A DNA stretch of 64,000 nt from Rhynchosporium graminicola. Taxonomy: Eukaryota > Ascomycota > Leotiomycetes > Helotiales > Ploettnerulaceae. The stretch is from the NCBI GenBank assembly GCA_900074885.1, contig FJUW01000007.1:2491479-2555478 (forward strand), read 5' to 3'. The notes under the pieces are model-generated. The model did not search any database. It was not told the DNA's origin and saw only the letters and a list, made by a program, of their open reading frames with translations. The first letter of the stretch is position 1. Each line of letters begins with the position of its first letter. Of the stretch, positions 35,805-47,942 are shown piece after piece. The position numbers and the translations under genes are program-made.

Positions 35805-38061
35805 ATGTCTACAGATTACTCCTATGATGATCAGGTTTGTAACTACTCCTTCTAAAACCCCTCCAAGATGCTAATAGCTTACAGGGACAGTTCTTTCCCT
35901 TCTTCATCTTCACAGTCGTTGGCATCGTCACAATTCCTTTGACATACTCTGTCCTCAAGCCCAGTACCGATCCTGGTGCGACGGCCCCACGAATCAAGTC
36001 AAACTTCCGCCCAGAACATGCAGATCTAGTCGATAGTCAGAGGAAGGCCCAGAGGAGGAAGGAGAGGAAGTTGAAGAGAGCTGTGGCAGTCGTGGCCGGA
36101 TGGGCTATCATGGCTTTCATGGCCTACTTGATCATAGTGACTGCGCGAATCATCCCAAAGATATGGAATCCGTACGACATTTTGGGCATCAAAGAAGTAA
36201 GACTACTGCGCTTCTGTTCCAGGACTCAACTGACCTTGAAATAGTCTGCTTCTGAAAAGGAGATTAAGTCGCATTACAAACGCATGTCACTCAAATTCCA
36301 TCCCGACAAGATCAGACCCGACCCAGCAAAGAACCAGACAATCGAATCTCTCAATGATTATTTCGTCGAGCTCACAAAGGCATACAAGGCACTCACCGAT
36401 GAGGATATTAGAAGAAACTTCCAGGAGTTCGGTCATCCAGATGGAAAACAAAGCTACAGCATTGGAATCGCTCTACCTAAATTTATAATCACAGACGGTA
36501 ACGGAAAATATGTCATTTTGGTCTACGCAGCTCTTCTCGGTGTCTTGTTGCCATACTTGGTTGGATCTTGGTGGTACGGAACACAGAAACTGTCGAAGGA
36601 GAAGGTCTTGGTCGAGAGTGCCAACAACCTGTTCCGAGAGTACGAAGAAGGTATGACTGAAGGTGGCATCATCAGAGCTTTGACGACCGGCCTAGAATTC
36701 CAAGACATTCTGAAAGGAGAAAAGGCAGATTCGGGACTGGCAAAGCTGGAGTCGAGGATCTTGGCAGATGGCGATGTCACACCCTTAGCAGCTGGTCTGT
36801 CAGCCAAGGAGCGAACAAAGTTGGAGGATCTAGAGGGTGGCGTCCGTCGAAAGGCTTTGGGATTGCTTTGGGCATATCTTGGTCGAGTCGAATTAGATGA
36901 TAATGCGCTCAACCAGTCGAAGGTTGATGTGGCTCCAATTGCTCAGACCCTTAGCTCTGCTTTCTCCGTTATTGCCCTTGCTTTCACAACGACTGGACCC
37001 ATCATGGCCTCTTACTCGACGACTCAGCACCTGCTTCAAGCTATTGCTCCAGGAGGATCACCACTTCTTCAATTACCGCACATCACACAATCAATCGCAA
37101 GAGCTATCGAAGGTGACGCTAAAACACATCTATCGCTTCAGCAATACATGGGTCTGCCGGAGTCGTACAGGAAGAAGGTTTCTGTTGGAAAAGGTCTTCT
37201 CACCGAGGCTCAGTATCAAACTGCGACCAGCGTTGCTAGGCAATTACCCAGACTGCAGGTGGAAAAGGCGTTCTTCAAGGTTGTAGGCGAGAAATTCATC
37301 ACTCCTGGATCTTTGGTGTCACTTGTTGTCAAAGGTCGATTCATCCCTCCCGGAAGCGTCAACGTACCAGAATTAAACGAACTCGATCTCGAAGACGTTG
37401 ATCCGGATGAGGATGACGTGGACGCCATCAACGGCCGAGGAACGAAGGGCAAAGATGGAAAATTGACCAAAGAAGACAAACCTGTCCAACCACCCCTTGC
37501 ACATGCACCATACTTTGCTCGCGAATACTCGCCCAGATGGCACGTATTCCTGACAGACAGCAAGCAAGGAAAGATCGCTGTGCCGCCATTTACATTCACA
37601 ACATTCGACAAGCCTATCTATGATGAGAGCGGAAAGCCTACCTTCAATATGCAAACTCTCAAGGCTCAATTTCAAGCTCCCCCATCAGCCGGCAACTACA
37701 CTTTCGTATTCAACTTGGTCTGCGATTCTTATATCGGCTTTGACACCAAGTCGGAGGTCACACTCGTAGTAGCGGATGCTAGCCAGGCAGTCGAGATCGA
37801 GGAGGAAGAGGAGATTAGCGAGCCTGACGAGGGTAAATACTCAAAATTCAAAGCAAGAAAACGACTAACGTATAAACAGATTCCATTGCTGGTCAAATGC
37901 ATGCCCTTAAGAGCGGAGGTGTCTCCGGTGCTCCAGCAACAAAGAAGAAGAAGAAGCCAGTTCAAGTCCAAGAAGACGAGTCGAGTGACGAAGAGAGCAA
38001 TACCGACGGAGAGGAGGCAGACGATACCAGTGAGACGGACACGGACACTGATGAGGAATGA
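35805..38061 (+). CDS. SEC63: ER translocation subunit Sec63
   Basis: Four exons (35805-35834, 35885-36196, 36245-37832, 37880-38061) in phase give 703 aa. Sec63 is the ER-membrane J-protein that recruits Kar2/BiP to the Sec61-Sec62-Sec63 channel for post-translational import. Visible: membrane segments at about 13-34, 76-100 and 203-224; a lumenal J domain between the second and third (about 105-180) with the catalytic HPD at 133-135 in 'KFHPDK'; the cytosolic Sec63/Brl domain with Ig-like end; and an acidic, Ser/Thr-rich C-terminal tail (ending TDTDTDEE), the usual Sec62-binding part. The first exon codes for only ten residues (MSTDYSYDDQ). The last intron was chosen because reading through it abolishes the acidic tail. 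Confidence 0.95.
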
Positions 38062-38385
38062 TCATGGAATTCGGTACTTGTCTTTTTGCTTGTTCGTTTG
38101 GCAGCATGTTGGGGCTATGTAAAATATGGAATGGCATGGGGCATGGCGTCTACTTCGAAGGTTTGTTGTGCATATGCATCTGTGTGCTCATCAGGCATGG
38201 GTTTTTAGAGAAGTGGAATAGATATTTTCATGAAGTTGAAAATATCACAATCGCTCTTTGGATTGACTTGAAACTTGATTCATTGTTTACTCCACGGACA
38301 TCATTGTGAAATACATGTCACTTCTCACTCCTAATATATATATAGCAAAAACTGTGAAGATGAGCCCAAGACTCAACTTCATGAT
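38062..38385. other. Short convergent spacer
   Basis: 3' ends of SEC63 and the Avl9/LCHN-type gene; nothing else seen. Confidence 0.5.
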
Positions 38386-40362
38386 TCAGCAAAGCCGTAT
38401 CCCACATACGTCTACATTCCGTCCTTCAACATAAGCACGTCGCCCGAAGTACTCCTTCGATACCGCCTGGATGAACTGGTGGTCAGTAGCCGACCACACA
38501 TCCAGTCCCATTCTAACTACATCCTCACTGCTCACATGCACTGGCGGGCCAATCTCATTCCCATCCATTTCTTCGGCACTTTGATTTAGAGCCGCTTGTT
38601 CGTCTTCACGCTCATCGTCCGAGTCCGTAGCATCGGCAATATCGCTTAACGTCGTCAACATCTGCGTCGTCAAGCGATGGAAATAAGCAATAATAGCCAT
38701 TTCCTGCTTAGCGCTCAAGTCTTCGCTACCAGCTCCTCCCTTGCCTTTACTCACAATGGACGATGTGGATTCGGATAATGAACGCGAAGGTGGCTGACTG
38801 GAAGGCGAAAGCGCGAGACCGGAGAGTAGAGCGGTATCTGCATCGGTTTCTTCTTCGGAATCTCCCCTTTCTTCGCCGGATGAGGCCCACCACATAAACC
38901 CAGAGTAGGCGAGTGCAGACCAGGATAACGGCTCGACGATGTGGTCTGTATCAGGGAGGTCAAGCATAAGTGTATCCCGGGGTAAAGACGTGCTAGATGA
39001 GGAGGAGGTACGTGGTACTTGTAACTCTGCAAGTTCTGATTCACTTATTCGTCTGTCGACGGGACTTGGAGGATGAGATATATGACGCGATAGACCCCAG
39101 CGCAGAGTCTGGTATCGACGGAGATCTCGCTGCGTGGCTTTCATTTCTATGCCTTGGGGCGACTCGATTTTAGGCCAGAATTTCTCGTTGGCATCTTCTG
39201 AGTAAGGAGGTGGCATGGTAATTAAGACGTCGTAGAGAGCGCTTTTCATGGCGAGGATACTGTCGGTTGTGCAGGCTATCCAGCCACATCCAGGCTCGTC
39301 TCTGGCCTCTGAAGCATCTGAAGCGTCTGAGCTTGGTGTCAAGGCTGCTGCTTTTGATAGGCGTAAGTCTTCTTCCAGTAAATGGATATCGTGTACGCCG
39401 ATTGAGAAGAGGGGTCGGAGTCTCTGGGGTGGTGCAGTGGGAGCTAGAAGGTCGCTGACTGCCAAGGGGATATTTGAGAGGACGGAAATGTTATATACTG
39501 GTATCCATTAGTACTTTCTGGAATGGCAAATTGGGACTACAAGCTCGAACCAAAGTCACAAGTCTCTTGAACGGGAGCATGGCCTGTAATCAGTATCCTC
39601 TTTCGTAAGAGAGCAGCTCTGTGTAAAGGAAATATAAGAGGTCCGAACACTTCGAGTAAACGTGGCAGACTCCACGCAGGATGATACGGTGATAAACTAT
39701 GCCCAGGAGGAAGCAATGCTGTTCCATCTGATGCCGAGCGACTCCTCCCATGCCCGTTAAGTTTCCCAGGTATTGCTCGTACAGGTTTGAGCTTCAAGCT
39801 TGAGGGCGAATCTAGAAGCGAATCTGTATCGAGAGGCGGAGATGGACCATGTGCTTTATGCTCATCCCAATATCTCTCGAGTACTTCAGTCTGGGTCGTG
39901 TCGATAATCAACTCACTGCCTCGAGTAAGCTTCATTCCTCCACTCATCAATTAATTGATTTGACTACCTGGCCATCTCCCTCAATTTCTCGGCATGTTTC
40001 CAGCTTCTTCCCAGTCTGCCATAACTCAAAGGCACCATTATTCCAACAGCAATCATGCGGGCATTTCTCGATTCCTCTGCCGCCGGGGCATTGATGAATG
40101 CGCTGAGTCCAGCATGATTATCGTGAACGAAATAGATTAAGTCCTCCTTCACTGTATGTAGTCCCGAGGGCAAACTCTTGTATTCAACGACACCTTCCAG
40201 TTCGACCGCTGATAGGGACCGTTCCCACCCAATTGTGTAACCTGCTTTGATGTCGAAGTAGATCAGGAAGAGGGCTGAGAGGGGAGGTAGGTCAAGATTC
40301 GGGGGCTCGCCGCTGGGGAGGTCGATGTTCAATGGCTCTTGGCCTCTTCTGGCAGCAGCCAT
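38386..40362 (-). CDS. Avl9/LCHN-type (DENN-like, DUF2347/DUF4484) protein
   Basis: Three exons read from the right (40362-39968, 39915-39551, 39497-38386) give 623 aa; introns are 52 and 53 bp. The N-terminal 'LSALFLIYFDIKAGYTIGW' and 'YGRLGRSWKHAEKLREMA' are typical of fungal DUF2347/LCHN proteins related to Avl9 and S. pombe Anr2, which have a DENN-like fold and are linked to late secretory traffic or Rab regulation. The middle continues with 'LLRKRILITGHAPVQETCDF' and 'VYNISVLSNIPLAV', brought together by splicing at a GTTCGA donor. The C-terminal half (Ser-rich linker, then 'EYFGRRAYVEGRNVDVCG') fits DUF4484. No signal peptide. The function in this fungus is inferred from relatives. Confidence 0.85.
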
Positions 40363-43101
40363 GATTTGAAAGTCACGGTGAGCATGTCAATCGGGGACGA
40401 GACGTGGAAGGCTGCAGAATGGTGGTGATGGTTGACAGTCAAATGGGCACTGCAAGCCGGATGTGACCGTTCAACCTTTGACGAGCACAAGGCTATCTGG
40501 GCTTAATGCCGAGGCTGGCACCATGACATTACAGAGCTTCAATCATGACAATCTCATCAATTGATCCAAGACCAGGAGATGCATAGTGTAGTATCGAAAT
40601 TATATGTCTATAGATCTGCTACTATTCTCCGATTGGGGTGTCAAGATTGTGTGGTTATTGCAACTGGAGGGGATTAAGTGCTTCTTGGCTTTAGATCCTC
40701 TGCTTGTAAAGAGGGTTGATGAGAGGAGCGACTACTGCTTTAGAGCGAGACACTGCTCCCAACTATCTCAAATCATGAATTGGAGCCTGCGGATAAATAT
40801 CTTTAAAATTCAAATCCGCTCTCCATGATCGTTGGAAAGAATTTCAAGCAAAGTGCCTACCACATGAAGCTCTCCTAGCTGGCAGCCCATTCATTTGTCA
40901 GTGATGTTTTGATTAGCCCAGTGGGTGTTTGCTTCCTTGAATAATACGATGAGAAAATAATAATAAGTATCAATGGTGCTCAAGAGCGCCCTTCTTGGTA
41001 TTGAATGGTTTCGACTCTAGTTAAAAGTCCATTTTATACCTGAAAATCTTGGTGTAGGGGGATTATGGTCTTAAACTAGTAGACAGTAAATCGGCCATAA
41101 GCTCCTCCTGAAGCAAATGTGTGGCAACTTTGTATGATAATTATGATGAGCATAAGCCACTATACTTATTCCCTCCTTCCTCGTGTCTCTTTTCGAGGCC
41201 AGCCAGATTCTCCTTCTCCGAAACGATTTGAGACTTCGTGGTGAAATGATCATTTCCGATTCTCAAGGTCACCAAAACTCTAAGTGACTTTGGAAAATTA
41301 TTGTGGATACTATCCGGAGATATCTTTGAGGCTTTGTTATCGAGTTGCGACCTTGTAATTTACCTGGCTATTTCCCCTTCGCCGGAGACGAATTCACCTA
41401 GCCTCATCCGCTAAACAACATACCCGAGCATTGCACTACACCATGAATCCGCTATCTGGTCTGTTCCCATATTGAGTGTACTCCTTTCTATGCCCACAAG
41501 CAGCGGTGTAGTAAGGATATCATTCACGAGAATACCGGATTGCGTCGCCAGACAGTGTCTCCTATAGTGCGCCTGCGGTCTCTACTTCATATCTGGGGTT
41601 TGAAATGGACCATTTAGGCGCGAATTCGGGGAAACCCCAATGAAGAAATGCCAGTTCGCGGACAGCCTAACTATAATGGCGAAAAATTATAGAGTATATT
41701 AGGAAGATCAGTAGGCAGGAAGCGGTCGTCGCTTTCTACCTTCACTTCTTTGCATGAACGGAAGCAGGACTTGAAAAACTTGGTCTATGAGACAAATCAA
41801 TACACAATATTTATGGGGTATTCTGGCTTAGCTTTCACGATATGCAATTCAGTCAAAATGAAATAGCCATCTGACGAAGTTGAGTCTACTCTTGGAAGAG
41901 TTCATGATAAAAATTATAAGTCGCTTGTTTGTATTCGTGCTTTTAGCCTTGAAACAGCTTTGAGCCTTGAAACAAACCAACTTCTAGAAGGAATTTGATT
42001 TAGTGACGTTGCATCTGTTAATGATCATATAGCACTATCATAGTTTATAAAAATACCCCTCGAGGAGGATAGCTAAGCAAATTTATCTCACAGATAGGTG
42101 TAGGACTTAGACGTGCCTGCCTGTATTTGGTCTTTAGTACCTTATTAATCACTTCAAGCTCTCCTTTTCGTCGGTATTCTTTTTTGATATTGAAACAAAG
42201 TAGAGATACGCGTTCAGACTCAGTAAGTACAAGTGCTGTGGTCGCCGCCCGCAAAGTAAACTAGGGTTCACGGGGAGCATTAGATTGAGCCTTTGCAAAA
42301 TGGGCCAAACTTCACTGTCTAACGTTACATCATGTCTCAGAACCGGCTGACGAAGGATTAATGAGGGCAATCGGAATAGAGGTTTATCCAACATGCCTCT
42401 ATCTGACGTGCTATGATTCGTTTTATCTGTGTTCTCTCATATATTATCCATATTGCTACTAGAGCTCCACCTGTAGTGACATAGATCTCAAAATGATAAA
42501 CGACACCACGATACAATCGTTTATTCTCTTTACTAGTACCCTATATTTGAAAAACATGTTGAAGGGCAAATTTCTGCCTGCTGAGGCTGTTTGATCTACA
42601 GATACGCTGCAGAACAATTCTTCAAGGATGCAATATTAGCTACACGTTGGCCGTATAAAGACGATTCCTGGATGTGTAGGTGGAAAGTCTAGTTCAAGCT
42701 CCCAGTAGTTCACTGAAATATAAGATCTCACAAGATTATACGCCATATACACCCTAGACAGTTTTATGACGAAGTGTGTGGCGCTTTATTGCAGTCAGTT
42801 CAAGTCGCGTAATGTCGCTTCGCATACCGCATTCGAACAAACCATAACAATCCTCCCAACATTTCTCAAACTTCTTTCACGATACCACGTATGATGATAA
42901 AACCTACTGCTGCTTTCTCGATAGTTTGAAAGTATCTCTACTGCCAATCGTCTTCTTTCGCATCACTGTCAAGCTACTTTTCCAGCTTCGTCGCGTCTTA
43001 ACTCATCTCCACGCAGCCACAACGGTCATCCACCGCCATCAACATATAAATCTCATCCCAAAAGTTCCACATTCCACCACCGTCAACACAACACCACGAT
43101 C
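40363..43101. other. 2.7-kb intergenic region, no gene recognised
   Basis: AT content rises and reading frames stay under about 80 codons with no recognisable domain. A 13-bp direct repeat (AGCCTTGAAACA) occurs twice within 41946-41975. The 150 bp before 43102 are rich in CA/CAAC words, as in fungal leaders. Confidence 0.45.
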
Positions 43102-43998
43102 ATGGCAGCAACCACGTATCCCAACTCCAGATTCCACCCTTTCCCTACCCTCCCACCCGAACTCCGTCTCAAGATATGGCAGCTCGCTCGTCCGGGCCCT
43201 CGCGTCCTCCACCTCCTTCACAACCCACGCATCAACCACCTCGTAAGCATAAACCCGGCGCCAGCCATCCTTCACACATCCCAAGAAGCCAAAGTGGAGA
43301 CTCTCAAAACCCTCAAACCATTTTTCGATCCTCGCTGGCCCGCCACCGTCGCTGCCACTCGGCAATTTCCATGCGTCTACATCAACCCAGCAATCGACAC
43401 TTTCTACTTCCCCGTCATTAATAACAGGGCATTACCAACTCCCCTTCTCACTGTCACGCCACCTCCTTTCTCGCTACCATTCGTTCCGGATGTCCTCCCT
43501 CACGTCCCAAGAACAGGACATATCCTACGCGTCCAAGCTTGCGATCTGGATGACATGCAACTTAGCACCAGCGCGCTATTCGCCGTCAGACATATCGCGT
43601 TCTCGGAGGTCATGTGGCGGACATTTTTTGCTCCTGCTGTCAATACGCATGTTTTCCTGCTGGAGTTTCGCGAGTTGGAGACGGTCACTGTGGTTGTTGA
43701 TTGTACGTTTTCATTGACGAGGAAGCAGTTGTCGTTTGAAGAGCTGTTGGGGGAGAGAGGGGATGGGACGTTTGATGTTGAGAGCAAGAAGGATAGAGAG
43801 AGGGGCTTGAGACGCGTTTTGCTGGATGGAATGGTGCAGAGGACGCTTGGTGTTGAGGAGCCGTTGGAGAGGAAGAGGATTTTGGAGGGGTATAGGGGTG
43901 GAATGATGGCGAAATTGAATGATTTGAAGACGAGGGATACGACTTGGAAGGTTCCTCGAGTGGAAGTCAAGGTAGTGATGAGAGGAGACTGGGTTTGA
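43102..43998 (+). CDS. 2EXR domain protein
   Basis: Single exon, 298 aa. The N-terminus 'FHPFPTLPPELRLKIWQLA' followed by 'VLHTSQEAKVE'-like and 'VYINPAIDTFYFP' segments is the 2EXR domain (about 10-130), a fungal-expanded fold related to F-box-associated regions, common in Leotiomycetes and Sordariomycetes. The biochemical role is unknown. The rest is basic and Glu/Arg-rich (about 215-290). No signal peptide or membrane segment. Codon use shifts from C-ending codons in the first half to G/T-ending codons in the second. Confidence 0.85.
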   Translation: MAATTYPNSRFHPFPTLPPELRLKIWQLARPGPRVLHLLHNPRINHLVSINPAPAILHTSQEAKVETLKTLKPFFDPRWPATVAATRQFPCVYINPAIDTFYFPVINNRALPTPLLTVTPPPFSLPFVPDVLPHVPRTGHILRVQACDLDDMQLSTSALFAVRHIAFSEVMWRTFFAPAVNTHVFLLEFRELETVTVVVDCTFSLTRKQLSFEELLGERGDGTFDVESKKDRERGLRRVLLDGMVQRTLGVEEPLERKRILEGYRGGMMAKLNDLKTRDTTWKVPRVEVKVVMRGDWV

Positions 43999-44657
43999 GA
44001 CTTTGAGTAAGGACAAATGCTGTTTGTGAATCTGGGAGAGAGGGGTCTGTTGGAAAGACTTGGTACGGACGGCGATTGTGACATGGCAGGGATTAATTTT
44101 CTGAAAGATTTGAGATTGTTGGAGTATGGATGACTATTGAAGTAACACAATGTACGAAAGAAATCTTGGAAATTGTACGAATACGACTGACGGAATAAGA
44201 AATGGAAGGTCGAAATGGGATGAGAGACAGATTTCATTTGTTCTCTGTCGATTCGACAGGATAAAAAGAGAGCATGCTAAGAGAAATGAAAGTATATTGA
44301 CAACTGGTGGTACCACCGTACCAGGGTGTATTCGTTTAAACTACTAATCGGCCGTAGATCACACAGCAGCCCTGCTTCACAGTTCCAATCCTATCTGCCG
44401 GGCTATTGGCTCCCTTCTTTCTTCCTGACAGCGAGCTCCAAAGGCTGATGCCGTGAGCACACAACTGTCGATCTCTTCCTCTTGTTTCCTCTTATTTTAT
44501 GGTCTCATCGTTCTACTGGTCTCCCCATTTTAGGGACACAACGCTCCCCAGATGGCACAGGGCTGACTGTACGAGGACCAAACCACCTTTCATTGCTCTT
44601 CTCGCTTAGCGTGTCATGCTAGCGGTTCTCAGAGTTGACCTCAATGGGGTGGCCTTG
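43999..44657. other. Intergenic, no gene recognised
   Basis: Convergent 3' spacer; frames here are antisense continuations with no identifiable content. Confidence 0.5.
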
Positions 44658-45623
44658 CTACGAGTCGTCGATCAGGATCCATGTCTCTGGTTCGGAAGAT
44701 GGGCTTGAAGATAGATCTGCATGGTATGGTGTGTGAATGAAAGTCCAGTCTCCAGAATTAAAACCAAGGATGCGATGCGGAGATGAAACGGAAGCAGTAT
44801 TATCATGATTTGGACACTCCAAAGCCAGTGGCGGTAATGACTGTGGGGTATCTATGGAAAGAAAGGTACAGCGAAGTTGAATCATCGGGATTGGTGAAAA
44901 GCTAAGGAGTCGCGTAATGTCGGCATCATCACCCAAAGAGGAAAGTGAAAGATGAAGTGGTGAAGAACGCCAAGTTGAAAGCCGACGAGAACGCCTGGGT
45001 TTACCTTGCCGAAGAGTGAACATTGGGACCGACTGCTGAAATGGCACATCACAAGCAATTGTGCTAGACTCGAAATCTTGTGGAAGATCTTCGTTGTCAT
45101 TGTAAAGGATGCCCAGTCGATATAGCTCCTGACGAGGGTAGCGTAAGCATAAATCTGTCTGACAAAATGGTTGAGGCCTCGAACCAAAATGAAAAGACAC
45201 AACGGTTGGGGAGTGTAGTCAAGGATCGATATAATCGATGTCACCAAAGAGAGCTAGCACTACGCCCAGCATTGCATCATCAGGTATCAGACTTACGTCG
45301 TCTCCTAGTTCGCCTCCAAACAGAAGCAATTGTTCTTTCTCTGCCTGGAATCTGTCCATCTCCGCAACAGCTTTCTCCTCAGCTTGCCTAGCTTTCCATC
45401 TCTGCCAATTCTGGTCGAAGTTCTGACGGAGGAGAGGAGATGGTTTGGCTCTGTGGGAAGGGAGATAAATCTCTGCGTCATGAGCGTCAATGATTCCTTC
45501 GTGGAGATCGAAATGGACACTAGCTTTGCGAGTGATAGTCCGTCGAGTTCTAGAGCCAGGACGCTCTCGACGACGATTCTGGCGGTGATTGGGAGTGACA
45601 GTATAACCATTCATGGTGAACAT
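44658..45623 (-). CDS. Hypothetical fungal protein, 275 aa
   Basis: Two exons read from the right (45623-45297 and 45158-44658) joined at GTAAGT...CAG in phase. Not recognised. The N-terminal exon is strongly basic (NRRRERPGSRTRRTITRK near residues 15-35) and then helical and charged ('FDQNWQRWKARQAEEKAVAE'); the second exon begins 'TDLCLRYPRQELYRLGILYND', then is Ser/Pro-rich. No signal peptide or membrane segment. The basic patch could be a nuclear signal. The first ATG in frame is at 45623; an in-frame TTG lies further upstream. The intron is 138 bp and other acceptors are possible. Confidence 0.55.
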
Positions 45624-47942
45624 ATTGAGCAGCTTTGGATTTGACTGAGCAAGGGGAGTTATAGCAAAGGTATCTGAGGGAATATCCAAAAAGGACGAGG
45701 AATGGAGGAGGTCTGCGATGAAGAGAGAAAAGAGCAGATTTCGAAGAGGCAAGAGAAAGTCTTTATATCATGACCATGAGTTGACCTTCAGAGTCATCCT
45801 CGGTCTATGGGTCTATGGATACATGAGGTGCTAGAATCACGAGATATGACTCGACCCGGGCGGAAGACAGCAAGCATTGAAGCATGTGGTGTGGTAGCCA
45901 ATGATGTGAACGATCCGACTATTGACATGACTCACATCCGGTCTTCTGGTCTTTCGCAACGTGGCGGTGCTGCCTTGAACAATCCATTCCTCAAGATCGC
46001 ACCTCGGCAATCGAGGCAGCCTCAACTCATAAGCAAACTGGCAAGCTGAGCACCAAAGTGCGATATCGGGGAAAAATGTAGAACGATGTCGTTGTGAAGA
46101 AAGTCGACTCGGTTGAGTGTGAATGAATAATGCGTGGTGGCGAAAAATTGAGGCGGTGGTGGCGGTGCTATCAAATATGGTCCGTGCATCGTCGATATCA
46201 TAGGTACCATGGACTCGGTAAAGAAATAGATCATTGTTGATTTATCGATTCGATCGAGAAATCATGCAGTCATGATTGAGTAACTTCCTAGCAAAGTTCT
46301 AGGAGAGTTCCTCATCCGCCTTTGAGGCTGTACTAGATTTCGTTCGTTCGCTCGAATAAATGTCACGAGACATGCATGGGTCATACGAGTCCGTCACGTG
46401 GCAGAATATCTAGTCAGAGCTGGGAGGACATATGTACTTTCTATTGCGCGGATGGTGGCTAAGTTACGATGATAAAGCATCGGTTATCCATGATGGTTAT
46501 TGCGGTGTTAGTTGGATCAGCAGCACCATGTTTGTTGGCGTCGCTGCATAAGAGTCAAAGGAGTCATAACCGGCTGAATACAACCTGGGTGATGAATCTA
46601 GGTAGCTCTTCTTAGTGAAAGCCTTTCCTGTGGTCTTAAGAGCTACTTTTGATATCGACTCAGAATTAGTTCACACCCGGTAAAGCTAGGAATGAAACTC
46701 TAAAAATCGTTTCGTAGCCTTTGAAGACTACTAGAATAAAGTTATACAATAGTTTTGTGACTCGAATCGTCACTAGAGGAGAGTTCTTGAAACCCCTTTA
46801 GGACTTTTGATTCGTTACTTCTATTGATTGACATCATGTCACAAGCATTAACTCCGCCGCTGAAGTGATCTGGCCTCGTGAATACTGAGTCACTGATGCT
46901 ACCTTTCCTATTCATGACTATCTGCAAGAGCGATAGTGACTGATGCAGCGATGCTTGGTGATGGCAGCCTGGATGTGGCACTCCAATCTTCGTAGGTCGC
47001 AGAAGAGCAGCAACCCGAACTTATTAAGTGAAATTGTGATCTCATATTGGGTATGAAGACCTACGGCCGAGATCGTTTATTATTGCTCAGCTTTCGTGTC
47101 TTTAAATCCATTTCCAATCATACCAGCCAGCAGCAGGACTCGAAATAGAACAGAAAAGTCATATTACATACGTAGTCGAAAGAAGTACAGTTCTCAATAT
47201 TACAGTAGAAAGAAAGCCGAGTCAATATTCCACAGTACATCACCTGCGGAACGTAAGAAAAAGTTATTTGACCGAGAATGACCCATTCAGACCTGCCGCC
47301 TACCGGATGTCTTCAAAGGGTAAAATATATGGCCGGGGGCTCTTCCAAATGAGCGCTGATGCCTATGTTGAACGGTAGGTTGCAGACGAGACTGAAGGAA
47401 ACGTGCAGGTGTCACTTGAATAGCACCACATCCATTTGTTTCCCACACCCAAGCTGCAAGTTACCGTCTGCCATGCCTCTAGGCGCCGGTGAGTGACACA
47501 GATATCCCATCACTCTTCTTGTACACGCTCGGTGGAACGGCCCAACTTTTGCACTCGCACAAAAGCCCTGCCAAGGCGACGTGGTCTATGTATCAGCGTT
47601 CCATCGTTCATTCGAATATTCCATGGATCACCATGTTTCTGATTAGGGAGGAAGCAAATGTGGTAAAGTACGCATGTTCATTAGTCGTAAGACCTCAGCA
47701 AGGCCCTGGTTCCGGTTTCCCAAACCGATCTATTGGGGAGTTTCCGTCACAAAACCGCCGAATTTGTATCCGCCGCGTACCAACTGCAAAAGCGCCATCA
47801 GACATCGGGATTCCCATCTTACAACATAATCGCCCAAAGTACACTCACACGTTGCCCCAAAGACCAAATGTAGCAAGAGATCGTAGCGCAAAGCAGAGCA
47901 GACTATTGACCAGAGGTAGCTACAGTAACCGAGCAAAGCCGA
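45624..47942. other. 2.3-kb intergenic region, no gene recognised
   Basis: Only short frames, the longest (about 47489-47953) lacking an ATG start and overlapping the end of the next gene. Nothing recognised. Confidence 0.45.

Noticed and set aside
43500..44237. 245-codon frame antisense to the 2EXR gene
   Set aside because: Serine-rich shadow of the opposite coding strand, with no recognisable domain.
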